Notes: generated by a model not told the origin, from the sequence alone. A DNA stretch of 64,000 nt from Aplectana chamaeleonis (GCA_029168955.1 JAPDOI010001063.1:1-64000); one strand, 5' to 3'; counted from the first letter of the stretch, positions 11,421 through 23,956 are shown. Translations and numbers: made by a program.

Positions 11421-13808
11421 TTACTCTGGTTTTCGTCATCGTACTTATCTTAATTTAGGCCTAGCAGACTGGACCCTGTTCAGAGATGTTGCACTCCGCC
11501 ATGCGGTCGACTACCCATGGAATGGTGATGTTCATCAGAAAGAGGGCCATCTAACAAGTGCAATCCGCAACGCCATGAAAGCAGCAATTCCTGAGGGTCG
11601 TGTCAAGACTTTTTTCCAAATGTCAGCAGGGAAATACTGCAGAAGATAAGAACCAGAGATGAGAAGAGACCATCTAGACCCGGACATAGCTGTGCTGGAT
11701 AATGAGATCAAGCAGGATCTGGATAAGAACAAGACCCGGACATAGCTGTGCTGGATAACGATATCAAGCAGGATCTGGATAAGAACAAGAAGGAATGCTG
11801 GGGGAAGTTCACTGAAGAGCTGAATTTCAAGGCTGACGGAACTACGACGTGGAAAGTGTTGAGGAAAATTTCCGGCAAGTCCGCTCCCTCGATGAGCTCC
11901 GCTATTGAGTTCGAGGAGAACGTCTTCAAATCAGGGAAAGCGGCTGCTTATGCGCTCGGCAAGAACTTCTTCATCACACGTGCCAAGCGAGGCGTGCAGA
12001 ACAAGAGTCACGGTTAGAGAACTGAGCCGGTTGCCGCTCATAGAACGCTTCTGAGGCCTTTACTCTCACGCAAGTAGAGAAGGCTATCAAAGAAATGCGG
12101 AATTCGAAGGCTATCGGACCTGACGGTATCTCCCAGCCATCCTGAAGAAGCTTCCCACGGAACTTCTACCGATGCTTGCAGATATCATTAACACTTCTTT
12201 CCGGACCTGCACTCTACCCCAAGCTTGGAAGACAGCCAATGTGATACCGTTGCCAAAGCCAGGCAAGTCCCAAAGCACGGCAAAGGGCTTTCGACCAATA
12301 GGCCTGTTATCGCCCGTCGCTAAATTAGCTGAAAAGTTGATAGTGACGGACCTGGCTGATCAAAATGAGCGACAGCAGCATCAGCATGGGTTCAGGAAAC
12401 TTCACTCCACTACTACAGCTCTATTAGAGATCGTGAGCTTTGCGGTCGATGGGTTCAACATGAGAAAGCCCCTGAGAACGGTGGCCGTCGCCCTCGACCT
12501 GAGCAAAGCGTTTGACTCTGTTAACTTGGGACTGCTGTCCGAGAAACTGCTCAAGTCGTCGCTACCATCATGGCAGAAGCGATGGATTGCAGCGTTCACT
12601 AAAGGCCGCCGTGCTAAGGTTCTGTTCCAGAATCATGTATCCGATAGCATTCCAATAGCAGCCGGTGTTCCGCAAGGCGGAGTGTTGTCCCCTGCCCTAT
12701 TCAGCCTGTATCTTGAGGACATTCCCGAGCCTCCCAATGATGTAAAGATTGTTATGTATGCCGACGACATCACCATCATGTGCCAGGAACGTTACCTGCA
12801 GATAGCCGCTAACAAGATCAGCGCCTATCTCGTCGAGTTGAAGCTCTTCCTCGATAAAATGATGCTCACAGTCTCTGCAGCAAAATCCTCTGTTTCAGTG
12901 TTCACAACAAACACCAAGGAACACAGTGCCCATCCAGATGTCAAATGGGATGGTGACCTGTTGCCAGCAGCAAAATTCCCCAAGCTGCTTGGCCTTATTC
13001 TTGATCCCTCACTGAAGTTCCACAAAAACGCGGAACAGAAACAAACAGTCGTCAAGGCTAGGCTTAATATCTTGAGAGCTCTCGGAGGAACATCATGGGG
13101 AAGCAGCCGAGAGACAATATTGAGAACCTACAGAGCAATACTTCAGCCGGCTCTGGAATATGCGACACCAGTGTGGCAGCACCTGGAATAAGCTGCAGCG
13201 TGTACAGAATGCTGCGCTTAGAACTGCTACCGGTTGTGCAAGGAGCTCCCCAATAGAACATCTTCACGCGGAGGCCTGCATCATGCAGGTCAATGAGCAT
13301 TGTGAACTCCAGGCACGGCAGATGTATATTAATGTTCTGAGATAGCCGAATCATCCAACAAAGAGAATCATGGAGCCCTTAAGAGAGAGGTCGATTAGTA
13401 CGCCGTTCGCCGATGCTCCTCGTAAAGTTGATGCACAGAGATGGGCCGACTCCGACATGGAAAGGCTTCGTCTTCTGCGTGAGGAGCACACCCAGTTTGC
13501 TCGAGGATATCTAACGAAGGCGGCTGTGAACCCTATCTTAGGAGCAGTGCCGCCTCGGGTTTGCGAGTCCGGGTCTCAACTCGGCAGACGAGCCAGATGT
13601 GCTCTGGCCTCGCTGCGCTGTGGTCACTCTATTCTGTTCGTCTTACGTCAGCAAGATCGACAGCAGCCGACCAGACGCATGACCGGACTGTGGTGCTCCT
13701 GGACACGACACGGCGCACTTGTTCATGTGCCCGAAGAGACCTACCTCCTTAACCACAATGGACCTTTGGACGAATCCTGTCAAGGCCGCCCAGTACCTCA
13801 ACCTATGA
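11421..13808 (+). pseudogene. Family A ORF, 3' part: reverse transcriptase and zinc knuckle
   Basis: The reverse transcriptase blocks are visible in order: the GFRPIGLLSP block, QHGFRKLHS, the ALDLSKAFDS block with its catalytic Asp, GVPQGGVLSP, the YADD box (YADDITIMC, about 12757-12783) and KLLGLILDPS. A longest clean stretch runs from 12172 to 13191, then frameshifts and stops break the thumb and C-terminal parts. The end, with a degraded Cys-Cys-His-Cys knuckle and a terminal AQYLNL-like peptide, reaches the stop at 13806-13808 just before the (AAG)n tail. The intact paralogue at 30896-32581 shows the same order. Confidence 0.85.
11677..11788 (+). repeat. 56-bp tandem duplication
   Basis: The segment starting gacccggacatag occurs twice in a row (11677-11732 and 11733-11788) with a few differences. 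The minus-strand paralogue has one copy, so the duplication arose in this copy and shifts the frame (56 is not a multiple of 3). Confidence 0.85.
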
Positions 13809-14160
13809 CAAAAACCACTTCGAGGCTGCAAAAGAAGAAGGGCCATTCCATCCCTCGTTGACGGCATTGTGGGTAGTTTTCAACGCCTCAAAATGCGTAG
13901 GCGTTGTAATCTTGACCATACCATTCTAATTCCGTTCTTATCTCAAACACGTTTACGAGCGTGTATGCTGCATTTGAATTGCCCAGTCAAATGCAGTCCT
14001 CGTCCCCCCGTTCTCATTAAAACTCGAAAGCGTATACTACAAATACCATAACCGCGCATCGCTAGCCGAGCAAAACCCAAAAGAAACGACAATAACCAAA
14101 CCGGGCAGATATTTATCCCTACGAAACAAAAACGCAACAAGGATTTCAACATAAAATACT

Positions 14161-17100
14161 CTACTTGAAAATCTTTCCTTGATTGAATTTTTTTCCGTCA
14201 AAGTCGCCTTCCCACATAAGGTACTCATTCACCATCTTCTTCGTCTTCTCATCCTTGGGGTCCAACTTGGTCCAAATGTACGACTCGTAATCCACCTAAA
14301 ATTTATGTTGTGAAGAGCGCTAAGGCGAAAATGTTGGCTTTAAAGTGATGTTGCAAGCACGTTGGAGGTGAAATCAGTCAAAGGACTGCTACCTACGAGG
14401 TGAAGCTTTGATTTTGGAAGGATGTAACACTGGTAAGCCTATAAAGGCACCAACCAAATGACTTTCCTTCCTCTTCAGTAAGCCAGAAACAAACTTGGCA
14501 CATACCTGCCAATCTGGAGACAGCGGGAATACTAGCTCATGACCTCTCCACACCCAAATGCCGCCAATGCTCGAGTTGTTGTCAGTTCCAAAAAGAATCA
14601 TCGATGCAAAGGCAGTCTTCTTGAGCTTCTCAAGTCGTTGGTACATGCCTGCAGACTTTTGGAATCATATTCTATTATCACTGGCAGACCCGAAAAGGCA
14701 CGAAATAATTGGTTATGTTCAAACAGATCTGCAACGCTTACCAGAGATTAGATTGCAGCTCATGAATGTTAGGGTAAGCTCCGTTGGGTACTTGTACTCG
14801 CAATACCAGATCGAGTTCGCTTCCGCATCGAAGTTATCCCAGAAGTACGGGATGGCCTTCGTGGCAGTGTCTTCATTTGAATACACACGCTTAAAGTTAT
14901 CCATAACAAAAGTTCCCTTTGGCATATCCGCAAATGGATCCTTCGTCTTCTCAACCACGACACCATCATCAGCGCCATCGTCATGCTCGGGCTCCTTCGC
15001 CTTCGGCGCAGGTTTCGGATGATCCTTTTTCTTATCTGGAAAGAGATATCATTGAAAATGATGGCAACAAAAATGGATTAGAGACTGAATTTTAGGTTCT
15101 TATTTTCGCATCCTTGACAGCACTATTGCGAGGAATACGTAGGGGTTGGGGCAGAAGTTCAAGCCGTTCATATCCTTCCTGCGAGGGATCATTAATAAAG
15201 TGTCTCGGCTGCCCCATACTCTTGGTGTTTTCCAGTCGATCATGAAAGGCGCCGACGCCCCACCTCCTGCCCAAACCTCAACATAACCCTAGTAATAGTG
15301 CAATTAACTACGATCCCCTCCGCCAAGTTTTAGTTTGAGAAGAAAATTCCATTTTATTCAAAGCAACTATATGACTAACAACGCTACCACTACCCAATTA
15401 TAGCAAACGGGATCAATGAATGTACAGATCACACCAAAGACACGTATTATAGATCAAACTAGCACGATCAATACGGTCAAAACGAGATCTCAACGGATTA
15501 TGACAATCATGAAGTAGACACTAGAACAGTGAATTCCTCACTCAATGGCACAAACCAATTATCTACCACCGCCGTAACGCAGTACCAACTATACATAGTG
15601 GACTGCTGACTGCGCAGTGGCCAGAGAGAGCACAGTGCAAAACTAACTTCTTCTGAATCGCGGTTTTTGACGAACACTGGGGAGGTTCGATTCGGCTGCG
15701 GAAGGCTTTGAATTCGTGTACGGGGCGTACGGCCCGACTCTTCTGGAGCAGCACGTGGCCGTATCGTCGTCCAAATGAGAAGCACATAACGCAACACAGA
15801 GGCGTTATACTCGGCCACGAGCAGCTTTCGATTCAACTATGATGCGACTTGGACGACGAACGAGTCACGATTCATACTCCCGCCGCGGCCCAGTGCAACG
15901 CTCCACAATTCATCAGGCGCCTATCAGTCGCACAGCACGTATAAAAGGAACCCCATTCCTTGGTTTTATAACCGCTCCTGGAAGACGACGAGTCCGAGTC
16001 GGACCTCCCCAGTGTCTAAGAAGGTCAGTTCAAAAAATGGGACCACAGAGATGAAGAGCAAGAAGCTGTTCTTGAAAACGTCTCTCCACATTAAGAACCC
16101 CAGCGACAGAATCCAGGGTTTCGCAAGAAACAGAAGACCGCATTACTAACCTTCCTTCTTGGGGGCATGCTTGACGTGTTTGGAGGAAATCTCATTGAAC
16201 TTCGCTTCTAAAATTGAATAGAACATCGCAAGAGCCATTTCCAGTGAGCATTAAGTAAAAACATCAAAACATACGGTTGAACTGCGAAACCTTTTCACAC
16301 AGATGCACTTCGTTGAGGACATCCTTGACCGCAGGTTGATGAACAACGGTTTGGAACCACCGCGTGACATTGCCGAACTTCTTCCGGGACGCAGCGTCAA
16401 GAACATGCTAGAACTTACGATGATGGCAGATAAATATCAAATGTAGGGAAACGTGAGAAAAGACTATACCTGGAAAGCTGGAAGCAGATCAAGCGCCACA
16501 GAGACATCAGCCATAGATAAGCGTTCTCCTACAAGGTAAGTTCTTGAAAGCAGGATTTCATCGAGATGTGTTAGTTGGGCCATCAGCTCACTCTTGTAAG
16601 AGTCAACAACCTGAAATCGAAAACGGTAAAACAATATACATTGCACAATCAACAGGTATCTTTCATAATCCTCGCAGTCCTTCCCGCCAGAGCGGATAAC
16701 TTTGACGGGACGGCGAAGGTATGAATCATTTCACGGCGCCCTGCCACCGAACCCTCCTTTCTTGGCCGAAATTCAAACAATCCCCACACTAAATTTCTGA
16801 TTTAAGCCAAAAATACCATGGTCACCCTCCCCATTCAGTGTTACGACATAACCCCGCTTGTTAACACTATGAATGGTGAGGGTGACCATGGAACAATCCC
16901 TTCGTCGACCAATCGGTGGAGGTCTCTCCAGCTTGTAGGACATGAAATGAAAAAAACTCTTACCCGTATCTATCACTGCACCCAAATGTTTCTTTTGGTG
17001 AGAGAAACTACCCCACAAGAAATGAAACTGTACCTTTTTGTCAAGATGGGCAGCAGAAACAGAGGGCAGGACATATCCAAGAACATTAGGAAGAAGGCTA

Positions 17101-17296
17101 CCTTCTGCCCACTGAAGCCACTGCAATGTCTCGGCGCACTGCAATTTCCAGCAATAAATAAAGGAGAAAACAGTGGAATCAAAATGACAAAAGAAAACGT
17201 ACTCACGTTCTTGGCGCACGTTTTAGCACAACCAGCTACATGAACGGCAATCGACTCGGCACCAAAGAGGTTAACATCGCCTTCGAATGCAGGAGT
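14161..17296 (-). CDS. Translation elongation factor 1-gamma (eEF1B gamma), 5' end not found
   Basis: This is the gamma subunit of the eEF1B nucleotide-exchange complex that recharges eEF1A with GTP. Exons, 5' to 3', read on the minus strand: 17296-17207, 17138-17034, 16610-16470, 16407-16275, 16207-16151, 15035-14742, 14648-14506 and 14295-14161, all with GT/AG ends. The first four carry the glutathione-S-transferase-like domain ([33 protein letters not shown]). A Lys/Pro-rich linker (KKKDHPKP) follows, then the conserved C-terminal domain ([45 protein letters not shown]) to the TAG at 14163-14161. The residues are very close to nematode homologues. The first coding exon (roughly 40 residues) was not seen in the 4 kb upstream; it may lie farther off. 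Linker splice phases were not fully checked. Confidence 0.9.
15036..16150 (-). other. 1.1-kb intron of the eEF1-gamma gene
   Basis: It lies between the linker exon and the C-terminal-domain exon. It has no recognisable coding content on either strand. It is by far the longest intron in this gene and may hold a decayed insertion. Confidence 0.6.
16816..16891. repeat. Intronic inverted repeat
   Basis: About 29 bp starting CCATGGTCACCCTC pair with the inverted copy ending at 16891, around a loop of about 20 bases. It lies in the eEF1-gamma intron between exons 17034-17138 and 16470-16610. It is probably a very small MITE. Confidence 0.7.
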
Positions 17297-17523
17297 CTGG
17301 AAAACGGCCTTAGAGAATAAATATATACCTTGTTCAAGCACATGATATTCCAACGAGAATGCCGCTAGAGAATAGATGTGCAGACGACCTGCACGTATTT
17401 TTTAGGAACACAGCCAGAAGTCCCCCCTATGCATTTTCTTTCATCAAATGCATCCACTATTTTTGGAAGTTTTTTGCCGTAACTGCAGTTTAACGTTGCA
17501 GAGCACGTTATGGTACGTTTACC

Positions 17524-17836
17524 CAAGGTGTTGAGTTAATGGCAAAACGCTTGGCTCCGGGCGAGATTGAGCCAGCATATTCCCTCTCCAGGGGATCGCC
17601 TTATCGCACTGCACTCCCGAAGCCCCAGCGCCGCTCTCACTCAACTTCTCGGCAAAACTTCACCGAAGCATTATGCGAGTGAGGGATGACTGCTTCGATT
17701 AAGATTTACCGAAACTTAGATGAGAGCGGCGCTAGGGCTTCAGTGGTGCAGTGCGATAAGGCACTCCCTCGGAAAGGGAATATGATGGTTCAATCTCGAC
17801 TGGAGCCAAGCGTTTTGCGATCAAAACAACACCTTG
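17524..17836. mobile_element. 313-bp hairpin MITE
   Basis: The left arm (from CAAGGTGTTG at 17524 to about 17642) is complementary to the right arm (about 17722-17836). Paired blocks include cgcttggctcc and gcgccgctctcac. It sits just upstream of the visible eEF1-gamma exons. A diverged partial relative of the left arm lies at 59431-59525. Confidence 0.8.
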
Positions 17837-17980
17837 TGTGAAAAATGCGTTCACTGTTTGAAAATCTGTAAGGCAACTCGCCCCATTCACCTAAAATGAT
17901 CCCATATTGCGTGGCGCGGTTGAAACCCCATGTGAAGCCGAAATAAAGGCAATTCAATTTTGAAAATGACGTCATCAAAA

Positions 17981-18000
17981 CAGGGTCAAGCGGTTACTGT
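17981..18000 (+). repeat. Single hAT-like terminus
   Basis: CAGGGTCAAGCGG matches the end of the hAT-like MITE at 42281-42654. I could not find the partner end, so this is probably a truncated copy. Confidence 0.4.
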
Positions 18001-21000
18001 CCCACGATAGTAATATTCCGACCACAGCTAAAATGAAAATAACGGAAGCGTTGGAGGTAAAAGTCCAGACATATGACTTCAATTTTTCCCAGGGGGTTAT
18101 TCGGGCGCTGATCACGAAAGTTTTTGAGTGAATTTGTTCAAAGCTTAGCAGCGGAAGAAATTTTGAGGATAAAACGGACTTCCGAGATTTTCGAAATTCT
18201 ATAAATGTTGCTCATAGTGTCCTGGGTTTTTTTGGAGTGCTTAACACGAATCTGAGCTCCGTTCGTCGATTTTTGCCAGATTCCCGCGGAATACGGTATA
18301 TATACGGTAGTTTGGTCAAAGTCTCAGATCTGACTCAAAGTTTGTACAGTGGGGTTATTAGGAGTGCTGGATACGGAATTGATGTTCATTTATCGATTTA
18401 CTGATGTAGGTTTTGCCTCGTACGTGGCATAGCACACACCCTAACCCTGTTCGTAGGTGCGAGAGGACTCCCGGTTTTGACCCGAAAGATGCAATGTAAA
18501 CAAAAGGTGATTCCGTGGATTTATGACGAGCAACAGTCAGAGGTCCCTCTTGATAGCACAAATTGAAGCGAGAGAAACACAAAGAGCCGCACAACCCTCT
18601 TTACCGTTAGCCCCGCCCACCAGGTGAGCGGAGCAGAGGTCGTCGAGGACGACAAACCCGAAGTAACCCTCAGGGTTTCGACAAACGGACCTCTAATTTG
18701 TGTTCAGCACCCACGATTACCCCTACATACAAGCATTGAGCAAAATGCGGGAATTTTTCTTCGGAACCCTAGAAATTGGTAGATTGCCGGCACGCTTTGC
18801 GAAAGGCGTATAACTTTTTGGTCTTTTCAGGCAGCTGCAAAGAGCATACTCAAATTCTAAGTCCAAAATCGTTCTAGAAAAGAACATATTAGGTGGCATT
18901 TAGAGCTGTGCGAGCTACGAGTGGCGACAAGTATAAGATGGCATCTAGAGTTCTGCGAGCTGCGACACGTATCAGCATATAGCTGCGTGCTCGTAGCGTA
19001 CCCGAATGCGAGCTCTTGCGGCAAAATGGTAGAGGGGCTTTCACAGTTTTTGCCGCACTGCGAGGACGCTACTCGCAGTGCGAGCGCCCGACGACAAAAT
19101 TCTCGCAGAGGGTTTTTTGTCTTCTTGAACTGCGAGGACGCTGCGACCAGTTTCACGCACGCATTGCGAGCTGCGAGAAGAATACTCCTGACTATTGTTG
19201 TCGTAGCTCGCAGTGCGAGTACTTCCTGAATCACCATATCTTCCGCCAGCAAAACATTCTGTGAGGGGTTTTCTTAGATTTTACTCATGATTGTTTCCTG
19301 TTTGCTTTCCTGTGATGGTTTCTCCTTAGTTTCTACGCATAACAATATCCAGTTTTGCTTTCCTATGATGGTTTTTCTGTGTTTCAACACATATTTGTGC
19401 ACAAAGTGATGCATATCAAAAGAAGTAAAAACTTACACATTATTTCCAAAAATATCGTGTATCTTTCTTTTTGTATATGCGGCTGTTGTTTTGAGGGGTT
19501 TTTTAAATACTTTTTTGCCAGCAGCAGGGTCAAGCACTGTAGTCCAGTACACCAAAGCTTGATAAGTTCGAATCGATTTGAAGAATTGCTACCGATACAA
19601 TACCGTGCTCCACGCCACTCGTGCTGATTCAATTTCTCAGGCAGAAAATGGTCACTCAACCGGTCACTTTTTGGGTGCAATTCAGTGCAAATCATAGTGA
19701 CCGGTTGTGTCCCCGACAAGTTTCGGGGGCAGAGCTCGGTTTTCACCACCCGGTCAGCCTGATCGAGATTCGAAACGCAGTTCCTTATGACCCGGGCAAC
19801 CTCTAACCATGGCACAATGAATTCCCAATCAAACCCGCTCCGTATACGGCGCACAATCTTGCATAGAGTAACTGCGCCGCCGGCTGGACTGATCAAGTGG
19901 AGTCAAGTCCTTGGATCATGAAAGCGAGGAATTCCCATGTCAATCGATAGGGCATGGAAGGAACACACGCTGGACCATAGCTCAAATTTTGTGAGAGGGC
20001 CTACACTCTTGCCGGGTGATGGACCCGAATTAGACTCTAGGTAATCGATAAAGCGCATCCAAATAGAAGAGGGGGCAGAACCGGGCGCGTTGACACGTCA
20101 TAACGGTCTGAGCAGCCTCGCACCTCGGCGTCACTGGCCCCCCCTCTATGCTGAGTGACTATGACGTTGCCCAGTTGGGTTCCCATTTCTGCCTGAGTTC
20201 ACGCAATGACTCATGCTGAACCCTGATTCAGTGGTGGGAATGAATGGGTTTCTGGTGCGAGATGACCGCCGAGTTGTAGAGCACGAAATTAACACCCCGA
20301 CATCGTGTCCACATCGACTTTCGCAAATTTCCTGTCCGTTGCATAACCTCACGGATGATTGAGAACTGCACGGTTATCTCAAGGTCCCTTTTCAAAATCT
20401 TGTTAGGCTGGAATTCGGTGCTTCAAAAGACCCCACCAATACTAGCCAACGCAAGGGTGATAAAGTGAGGGAGATCATAGTAGTGCCTTTTCCCCCCGTC
20501 TTCTTTTTCCAAGAAAAATTTACTTGCTTCGCGTGCGCGTGCGGAGCGAGAGAAGAGACAACCAACGATTGAGGGAAGAGCACCGTTCGCGAGGCACGCA
20601 CGCAATACAGCAAAGTAACTTTAGCGCCGAAATGCGGAGCGTAAAGTTGTTAGATGGGTTCGGCTTCACTTTTTTTTTGTGAAAGGAGGCATGCTTGATA
20701 TCGTAGAGGGGGGGGGGCTGACATCGCTCAACAGTGCGGGCTGCCTCGCGGTCGGTGAACGTCTAAAGCCAGTGATGGTGAGACTTCGGCGTGATTCGGC
20801 TACCGTAATCCGAAAATCGCTTCAGGACCCGAAGCCCGATTTCCCTCAACATCGGAAACGCTTCGCAGCTTCATTCAGTTCAATTGCGAGCGTTTCCGGT
20901 GCGATTTCGCTCTGGAGCGTTCTAGGTCATCCGTGTAGAGGTTGGATCACATCAGAACTAGTTAGCCCAGCGATTTTTTCAAAGTTCCAAGCCTAATGTC

Positions 21001-21474
21001 CTCGAATTTTAGACGTGACAGCTTAGAAAGAGGCACTCAAACTATACATCTAACGTTGTGTTCATTACTGACTTCATAGGCCTCTTGACCCTCCTGGTGA
21101 TTTTGCAAGGGAAGGAAAACCCCGGGTTGGTGAGAGCTTTGCGGAGTGTGACAAACGGTAGAGCCATAAATGGGATCCTCACAAGAATTCCAATGATTTC
21201 TAGTTTCGCGGTCTATTTTTCCTAGGGAATTTTTTTGTGCCTGCTCTCGTCATAAGGCGCACGGTAAATTTCTTCAAAATCAACTAGAAGTATTCAAACT
21301 ACGGAGCGTCGCTGTGAATCACAGTTTAGGTGTGATTCACAGAAGCCACTGAAACTCAGTGAGAACAAATTTGTGCGAGCGGTGGTCGCGCCGCGCGTTC
21401 TCATTGGGGTGCGCCGTTCTCAATGGAGCGCACCATCTCAACGCAGCAGCCATAGAACCAATCTTCTGCCTCTA
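18001..21474. other. Stretch without recognisable genes
   Basis: About 3.5 kb containing local inverted motifs (such as 19657-19707) and runs of gcgag-type words near 18910-19230, but no exon chain, RNA gene or transposase. The eEF1-gamma first exon might be expected here; none was recognised on the minus strand. Confidence 0.45.
19657..19707. repeat. Short inverted repeat
   Basis: CAACCGGTCACT and its exact reverse complement are separated by about 27 bases. Confidence 0.6.
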
Positions 21475-22153
21475 CTCTGCCAACGCGTAGCTAGATGCCT
21501 CCGAGGGCGCGGCCTGAAACGCCGCCCCATTCCATGTAGCGAGAATTCAAGGGTTTTAGCTACGATAGCTAAAACCCGCATATTCTTGTGTCGTTCGAAC
21601 CACTGTTCTCTCTGACGCTAAACCCGTATATTCTCGCTATAATTTTGTAGCGAGAATCTACGGATTTCGCGACAGCCTGTGTTGAATTCAATCTCAAACC
21701 CGCGTTGGCTACGCGGAACGCAGGGATGCGGTTTGAACAGTTTCGGCACAGTCAACCCACGGAGAACTTGACACTCTGTGGGTGGTCGTGGAGGGTGACC
21801 CCGTGTCGCTCTCTGCAAGACCTTGCAAGGGATAATTTTGGCCGCTGGTATGCTGCAGGCCGTGGGGAAGAAACGGCGATGCGCTCGATCGCAGCGGGGA
21901 TCGCCTTTCTAAAACAGATCAAGACTGGGTGGGTCGATCGACCCAGTGCTGCAACGAGAATAAGCGTAGAATATGCGGGTGCTGTAGCGAGAATTTACGA
22001 AGAATATGCGGGCGCTGTAGCTAAAATTTCCCCAACTGAGGCCAAACTTTCCGTAATTTACGTAAATTCTCGCGTCAAAATTAGACTAGATGCCTCCGAA
22101 ACCCTGGGCATCTCTGGTTTCCGTGTGAGGCATTTAGCTACGCGTTGGCAGAG
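21475..22153. mobile_element. 679-bp TIR element with TA flanks
   Basis: The ends CTCTGCCAACGCGTAGCT and the reverse complement (22125-22153) are flanked by TA on both sides. Inside are two compact hairpins (21551-21577 and 21630-21657) and tandem words around gcgggtgctgtagcgag (about 21975-22030). It is non-coding. The TA target suggests Tc1/mariner mobilisation. Confidence 0.65.
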
Positions 22154-22944
22154 TACTGCCACAAGCCAGTAACGGTCAAAATTTGAAAGGGCTGCCCCCG
22201 ATCCACAGTACCCCTTATCGCGGCGGGACCAGCATGGATTCTTGGCTCGCATGGATTCTTGGCACACTTGATCGATCGATATGTCCAATAATTTCCTGCT
22301 TGCAGCCGCTTCTCTTGTGAAGTCATTCATTAAAAGAGTATAATTCATATTGATGTGTGAAATCATAAACTCATGCATGGTGGATTCAACAGTCTCTGAA
22401 CGGTGTGAGTGAATGCTAAATTTGTTTTCCGTTGAGATCACTTTATCTTTAAACAACTTTCAAAAACTTATACGAAAACTTTCTTGATGTTTGAGGCGAA
22501 AGCATTCGTGGCCCATCTGTTCGGTCTTCGTCCAGGGTCATACTCTCCATGGTGTTTCCAATAAATAAAGGGCCTTAAGAACAGATGAAATAAAGCTAAA
22601 ATAACATACTTCATTGAAGACAAGCAAATCGAAGTTGGTCAATTCGTTTTTTTTTTGAAGCACTACAGAATGGTGAAATGATTAAAATATGTGAAAAATA
22701 TCATTAACCACGAAAAAGGCCTTCTCGTTCAAGTTTTTCTTCAAAATTTCTGCTATCTGCAAGCAAACATCGATTTGGTCGATAAAATGACGTCACATAC
22801 GGGAAAATGGACCTGCTGAAAGATTTGAGCCGGTTTTGAAAAAAAAAAACGTCTAATTTCAAGTTTTCCACGGCGTACACTGTGGTGACAAATATGTGAG
22901 GCATATTGATCGAACAACCGTGCCAAGAATCCATGCGAGCCAAG

Positions 22945-23931
22945 ACAAAACGTTTTTTAGCAGCCGGGATTCTGTGTTACCGTAACCCCATTCGCCGTGG
23001 AGCGCGTCATGATATCATCGAGCGCCAGCGTCGCACCTAAGTGGTAATTTAGACCGAGATCAGCCACGGGAGTGTTTTGTTTTGAAACTGAGGTATTTAT
23101 CATCTACATTGTATTCTTAGGTATTTATAAGCGCATTTCAGTGTTTTCTTGCTTGTATCTCTTCACTTAAAAAGCTGTGTTCTTTTGAATTACTTGCTGG
23201 CCCACCGTTTCTTATTTTCTCGATTCCGATTAAGCATATGTCCGGGCATTCCTTATTATGGTGAGAACTCGACATTCGGAAAGCACGTTCTTGTGCTGAG
23301 ATATGCGATCGTGAATGATCAATCGTAGTGAACGTATGTACGTCTTCTCTGTCATGGTGCAGTTCTTTTTCAGTCACGAAGAAGGAAAAATAGTGACTAG
23401 AGGTAGCGGAAAAAATCACTACGGCATTGACATGTTAAAAACAACTGCGTTTACATGAAAGAAGGTATCAGCCATATGTGTTTATTAAGGTGCACCTAGA
23501 TATAGCACATAGATATCGTGAGAAACAGAATAGTGTACCGAAGGAGTGAAAATGCGATCGAATTCCCTATCTGAGCGACACATATAAAGACCTCGACTGA
23601 TGTGAAAATTGTGATGTTGAACCGTGGAGTTAAGAAATGGAACGACTCCGATAGAAAGAATAAGAGAAAGGCATAAGCAGCAACTCAACAGAACACAGCT
23701 TTTTAAGTGAAGGGATACAAGCAAGAAAAACACTGAAATGTGCTATAAATACCTAAGAATACAATGTAGATGATGAATACCCTCAGTTTCAAAACAAAAA
23801 CACTCCCCGAGGCTGATCTCAGTCTAAAATACCACTTAGGTGCGACGCTGGCGCTTGATGATATCATAACGCGCTCCACGGCGAATGGGGTTACGGTAAC
23901 ACAGAATCCCGGCTGCTAAAAAACGTTTTGT
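22945..23931. mobile_element. Mutator-like element, 9-bp TSD, ~240-bp TIRs
   Basis: The TIRs are about 240 bp each (22945-23183 and about 23692-23931), beginning ACAAAACGTTTTTTAGC, with few mismatches. A perfect 9-bp TSD, cgagccaag, is at 22936-22944 and 23932-23940. The single unduplicated copy is at 22241-22249 (inverted) in the other arm of the host element. Long TIRs and a 9-bp TSD are the hallmark of Mutator-like elements. The interior of about 500 bp has no recognisable transposase. Confidence 0.85.
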
Positions 23932-23956
23932 CGAGCCAAGAATCCATGCTGGTCCC

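Larger units (their letters stand above)
10082..13839 (+). mobile_element. Full-length non-LTR retrotransposon, family A
   Basis: A 12-bp TSD (gggccattccat) lies at 10070-10081 and 13840-13851. The 5' end GTTGTCGAGATG matches the 5' end of the minus-strand copy at 48276. The 3' end has no poly(A) but a short (AAG)n tail, shared by all copies in the window. In order it encodes a 2A-like motif, a PHD-like finger, an apurinic-type endonuclease, a reverse transcriptase and a C-terminal CCHC-like knuckle. This copy is dead: a MITE at 11139-11420, a 56-bp tandem duplication and frameshifts. The clade is probably within the Jockey/CR1 group; this is inferred from architecture only. Confidence 0.9.
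9900..13971. mobile_element. Foldback MITE split by a retrotransposon
   Basis: The arm 9900-10009 (beginning GCAGCATACACGCTCG) is the reverse complement of about 13858-13971, with mismatches. Removing the retrotransposon and one TSD leaves a hairpin of about 300 bp. I could not find a TSD for the foldback element itself. Confidence 0.75.

Noticed and set aside
22159..22165. An 8- or 9-bp TSD for the outer 22159-26014 element
   Set aside because: The right side is a G-run and the left side abuts another element; no convincing duplication could be read.
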